64,000 nt of DNA from positions 10,134,337 through 10,198,336 of the forward strand of contig JAQFVV010012422.1 in NCBI GenBank assembly GCA_028023455.1, given 5' to 3'. Positions within the stretch are counted from its first letter, which is position 1, and the number at the start of each line of letters is the position of its first letter. Of this stretch, positions 60,291-64,000 are shown in pieces. Source of the stretch: Epiperipatus broadwayi (taxonomy: Eukaryota > Onychophora > Udeonychophora > Euonychophora > Peripatidae). Both the position numbers and the translations under genes were made by a program. The notes beneath the pieces were generated by a model. That model saw only the letters and a program-made list of their open reading frames with translations, ran no database searches and was not told the origin of the DNA.

Positions 60291-61559
60291 TTAATACATA
60301 CTTCCTCCATATATATATATATTGAAACAATCAGGTTGTTTCACATATATAATTTAAAGTCGTCCCCCTCCCCCAATTTAAAACTGTTGAGATAAAATTA
60401 AAAAAAAGCTGACACAGTTTCACAAATAGAAGTTAAAATGAAGAAATAAAAAGATGACAGCAATTTAAAAATTAATATTTTAAAATATTAAAAGTACTGT
60501 TAAAATGCAATATTTTGCAAAAATTTATTGTTTACAGATTATCAAAAAGAAGGCTGTAATTAATGATTAGTAAAAAAAAAATTGCTGGTGGGCATAAAAA
60601 ATCAATAGATGTTTTTCAAAAACATTAGATAAGAGTTATTAGAATCTGTTTCCACCAAAGGTAGATGGCCAATGAGAAAAGAAAATAAACACATGGATCT
60701 CTGAGAAGATTGGTATTAGATCGATCCCAAAACTGAGAGATAAAAAAAGGCTTAAAGAGATAAATAGGGGAGTAGAGATTGTTTAAGAGATTTTTGTAGC
60801 AGACATACAGTCAGAACACATCAAGACTGTTATTAGAAAAATCCATATTATATGAATACTAGCCCAACAAAGCTTGTAGAACAGTGAACAATAAAGCTTG
60901 GAGAACAGTGAACAATAAAAAGAAGGAACCTATAACTAATAAAAGATTAAATGAAGAAACAAGTGGTTAAAATATTATATCTTCAAATGTCTGAATAATT
61001 GAAAATAGCTTTCTCTCTCTCGGTTCAGCTATGAAGTAAAATAAATCAAGGCCTGTGATCGGTTTATCAAGCTCACAGAACCCTCTCATTGATTGGAAAA
61101 GTGATAGAATGAATTGCTTCTGGAACCAGCAGATATAGGTTCAGGTAGGAAAATTGTACAGCTTTTACAACCTATTATGATAAGTAAAAATATTTCACAA
61201 ATTGTATATCTTAAGTTAAAATATGATTATAATGAAATGTTGCTTTTAAATTAATCGATAGTAAGTAATACAAAAAGGGAAATATATTTAAAAATGGAAC
61301 ACAGTGGAATAATAGATGAAATAAAAATATTTTGTAAGATATGTTTATTAAGATAATCTATGATTTAATAAAATGTCATTTTCTGGATTGATTGATTATT
61401 AAAATGCTTTTAAATAATAAGAAAGCAAAATTATTTATTCTGAATAATAGTCATGATTTTAAAAAAAAACTTTGATAGAATGAATTGCCTCTGGAACTAC
61501 ACATACTTAAATTAAGGAAATGTTTATATGTATGAATTACAAAATAATAATATAATTTC
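60291..61559. other. Spacer, nothing recognised
   Basis: Includes TA runs with TTGAAACAATCAGGTTGTTTCA near 60312-60345, similar to the outer end of the large palindrome at 2034. A 28-bp tandem duplication (AAGCTTGTAGAACAGTGAAC) lies near 60868-60920, and a GATAGAATGAATTGCYTCTGG segment occurs at about 61101 and 61474. Confidence 0.5.
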
Positions 61560-62015
61560 TTTCAAATAATGACCTCAAATGATATTGATGTGATGAATAA
61601 GTGGTTCAAACCCACACTGAATATAATAATCAATTCAACGCACACTGAATATAATAATATAATGTCTTTCAAATAAAGACCACCCTGGATATAATAATAT
61701 AATGTCTTTCAAAGAATTTTCTCAAATGATATTGATATGATGAATGTGGTTCAAACCCACACTGAATATAATAAATAATGATGAATCTCTTTCAAATAAT
61801 GACCTCAAATGGTATTGACATGATGAATGAGTGGTTCAAACCCACACTGAATATGATAAGTAATAATACATCTCTTCACAATAATGACTTCAAATTGTAA
61901 TAATATGATGAATGGGTTGTTCAAACCCACACTGAATATAATAATATAATGTTCTTGCAAATAATTCTTCAAAATGTAGTGATATGATGAATAAGTGGTT
62001 CAAACCCACACAATG
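61560..62015. repeat. Tandem array with a B-box-like motif in each full unit
   Basis: Roughly five units of about 82-100 bp plus partial ones. Each full unit has TTTCAAATAATGACCTCAAA, TGATATGATGAATGAGTGG and GGTTCAAACCCACACTGAAT or close variants. GGTTCAAACCC near 61604, 61750, 61833 and 61999, and the close TGTTCAAACCC near 61918, match or nearly match the consensus tRNA-gene B box (GGTTCRANNCC). GTGG before and CCAC after the TTCAAAC loop could pair like a T arm. No full tRNA cloverleaf is visible. Confidence 0.85.
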
Positions 62016-62019
62016 TATG

Positions 62020-63480
62020 ATATGTAAAATAAAAAAATAATACTTTGGGATTCGTGGATTAAAACACATAATCCTCAATACATGGATAAAGTAGATATTT
62101 GGATAGAATTTGGATAAAATAAACACTTCAAGATACCTATGTAAAATTCAGGAAGAATCAGAAAACATCCATGATGTGCACACAGATAGGAAGACAGCCC
62201 ATATAGAGACTGTCAACAAACTTTTTCTTCCCCCTTTTTAAGAACTTTAATTCACATTGGTCTTAAATAGAATTGTTGTTTCGAAATAAACTATATTTTT
62301 TGTCAATTTAATATTGCATCATTCATCCATTTATGCACTGGTTCACAAGAATCTCATGCCTCCTGAGCTATGTCAGCATAACCAGATGATGGTAAGTAAG
62401 GTTGTAGTGAGATGGGACTCTAGTGGTGCCGTTTGGGAAACCAATCACATAAATTTCTAGATGCTTCCAGTCTCTATGGCGCTACATCTTCTGATGGGCA
62501 GGAAATATTGTTGTAGGTAGGGTAATAACTGCATTGGGGAATGCCAATCGATAATTCCTTTCTGCAATCTGCTCATCAGAAAAGAGTTACAACGGATAAA
62601 AAGAGGTTGGATGTACTCAGGTGAACCAAACTAAATTCAAACCCAACTCATGAGCTCTGATCAAATCAATGGACAACTTATATCGATGGTACATGACTAT
62701 GTGCCGAGAAAATAGCTCAATGGATGATTATGATTTGAGACCCCTGAACTGACACTAATAACGGGTAATAAATTAACTAAAGATAATTATGTCAAATCAT
62801 ATGTATATGTTCAGGTTGTCAACACAGACAGTGAGCATTAACATTAAAATAATGATTGAATAAAAGAGTTAAGAAACCAAGTGTGTTAATAAAATGTTTA
62901 ATAATAAGAATAATAGTTTTGTTTAACTTTTAAATGATGACTATATTGATTACCTCTAGTCCTTAAATAGAGTTCATAATTACTATAAGAATGGCAGTCC
63001 CTATTATATGCCAACAACGATTACACAATATTATGGAATTCTATATGTCTATGCCCCCAACAAGAAAATAAAGACAGATAAAGGTATTCAGTGGTGACGG
63101 AACTTTTCACATTCGCAAATACATTCATGAAGAGCAAAATACATATTTAGGGCATAACGTTAACCTTTACTAGAAAACTTATTTAAGTAGAGATGACTAA
63201 GAATTTGTACGACTTTGATGAGAAATCACTTCATCATGAATTACGGGCATAAGAGCAGGCTTTGCTGGAACAGAGAGGTAATGGTGCTGACAAATTAGGA
63301 GCTATAAAATGAACAGGAAAGATAGTAGCTGGTCAGTGATTTAAGTAGTATAGCGGGTTGTATTTTATATCTTACTGCCCTTTAAGGAGATGTGGAAAAT
63401 GGGGAAAGTCAGGCCGAGTCATAGCTATGAACCTTTGGTGTTCCAAATATAATTAAGTGGGGGGAAGGAATTGCTTTCTT
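62020..63480. other. Less AT-rich stretch, nothing recognised
   Basis: Base composition is more balanced than in most of the window (especially 62340-62700 and 63080-63480). I looked for exons with splice sites and for transposon motifs and found none convincing. Confidence 0.45.
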
Positions 63481-63487
63481 CCTCTAT

Positions 63488-63592
63488 AATTAAAATAATC
63501 ATAATATCACCAATGACAAGCCTATTGAGCAGAAGATTGAATTAAAATAATCGTAATATCACCACCAACAAGCCTATTGAGCAGAAGATTGC
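63488..63592. repeat. Tandem duplication, about 53 bp per unit
   Basis: ATTAAAATAATCRTAATATC followed by ACCAMYRACAAGCCTATTGA and GCAGAAGATTG occurs twice in a row, with a few differences. Confidence 0.92.
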
Positions 63593-63788
63593 CCTCTGTC
63601 AGCAACGTTTGAAGATGATGATTTGATAGTCACCGTTTGAATAATAAAACCCAATTTTATTATAGAATGCTCTATATGATGACTTGATCAAATTAATTAA
63701 AGTCAAACGAGCTTTTAACTAAAATTATTTTAAAGCAGTTATAAAATTATATTAATTATGCCCCAAACATCATGCCCTTCCTGAATAT

Positions 63789-63830
63789 TAATATATATAT
63801 ATATATATATAATATATATATATATATATA
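63789..63830. repeat. TA microsatellite
   Basis: Two TA runs joined by TAATA near the right edge of the window. Confidence 0.95.
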
Positions 63831-64000
63831 AAGGATTTGGATTAGAAAGTATTCATTTGATTCCTTTATCAACCCCTTTGCAAAAATATCTTAAAATTCA
63901 AATATAAATAAATAAACATTGTTAACCTGATAAAAGAGCTGGGGACAAAGGTTAAAAATGGAGCTAATAATTTATTATTAGCCAATTATAAAACTAGCAA

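Overview
This window looks like AT-rich nuclear DNA of an invertebrate animal. The evidence is introns with GT/AG sites, several classes of LINE, a Penelope-like element, a Ty3/gypsy-type LTR element, abundant AT, ATT and GAT microsatellites, and no bacterial operon structure. I could not identify the species. Most of the 64 kb is transposon sequence of different ages. The only host-gene evidence is three short exons of one gene on the + strand (34390-34492, 38715-38901, 50875-51040). They join in consistent phase into 152 codons across introns of 4.2 and 12.0 kb, and I do not recognise the protein.

Left part (1-11.7 kb): a Penelope-like reverse transcriptase fragment runs off the left edge on the - strand. 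A very large diverged palindrome follows (about 2034-7875, centre 4741-4762). Then comes a 5'-truncated LINE (about 8396-9838) whose ATT tail meets an AAT tract, forming a large potential hairpin.

Centre-left (11.7-21.8 kb): one complete LTR retrotransposon in - orientation. It has two 3.4-kb LTRs that are about 98-99% alike by eye, a primer-binding site, a polypurine tract and flanking duplications. Its 3.26-kb internal region is unusual: a coiled-coil, gag-like N-terminus runs into a long in-frame array of short peptide repeats and ends in an integrase C-terminus-like tail. Protease, reverse transcriptase, RNase H and the integrase core are missing, so it is a non-autonomous derivative.

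Right of it (22.5-25.7 kb): an almost complete RTE-type LINE with endonuclease and reverse transcriptase, broken by two stop codons and one frameshift. Older copies of the same family lie at 33.65-34.11 kb and about 47.95-50.16 kb. Other LINE remains are a Tx1/L1-like element (40.07-43.29 kb, -), a two-ORF CR1/Jockey-like element split by later insertions (52.45-57.85 kb, -), and reverse transcriptase relics at 36.0-37.66 kb (+) and 59.27-60.29 kb (-). Several of these lie inside the introns of the host gene.

The rest contains short repeat families that carry internal inverted duplications and are flanked by 12-16 bp direct repeats, which suggests insertion by LINE machinery. There is also a perfect 39-bp-arm hairpin, a dimeric repeat family seen at two loci, and a tandem array at 61.56-62.02 kb in which each full unit contains a consensus RNA polymerase III B-box-like motif. 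I found no rRNA, complete tRNA or CRISPR array, and no complete cellular gene.
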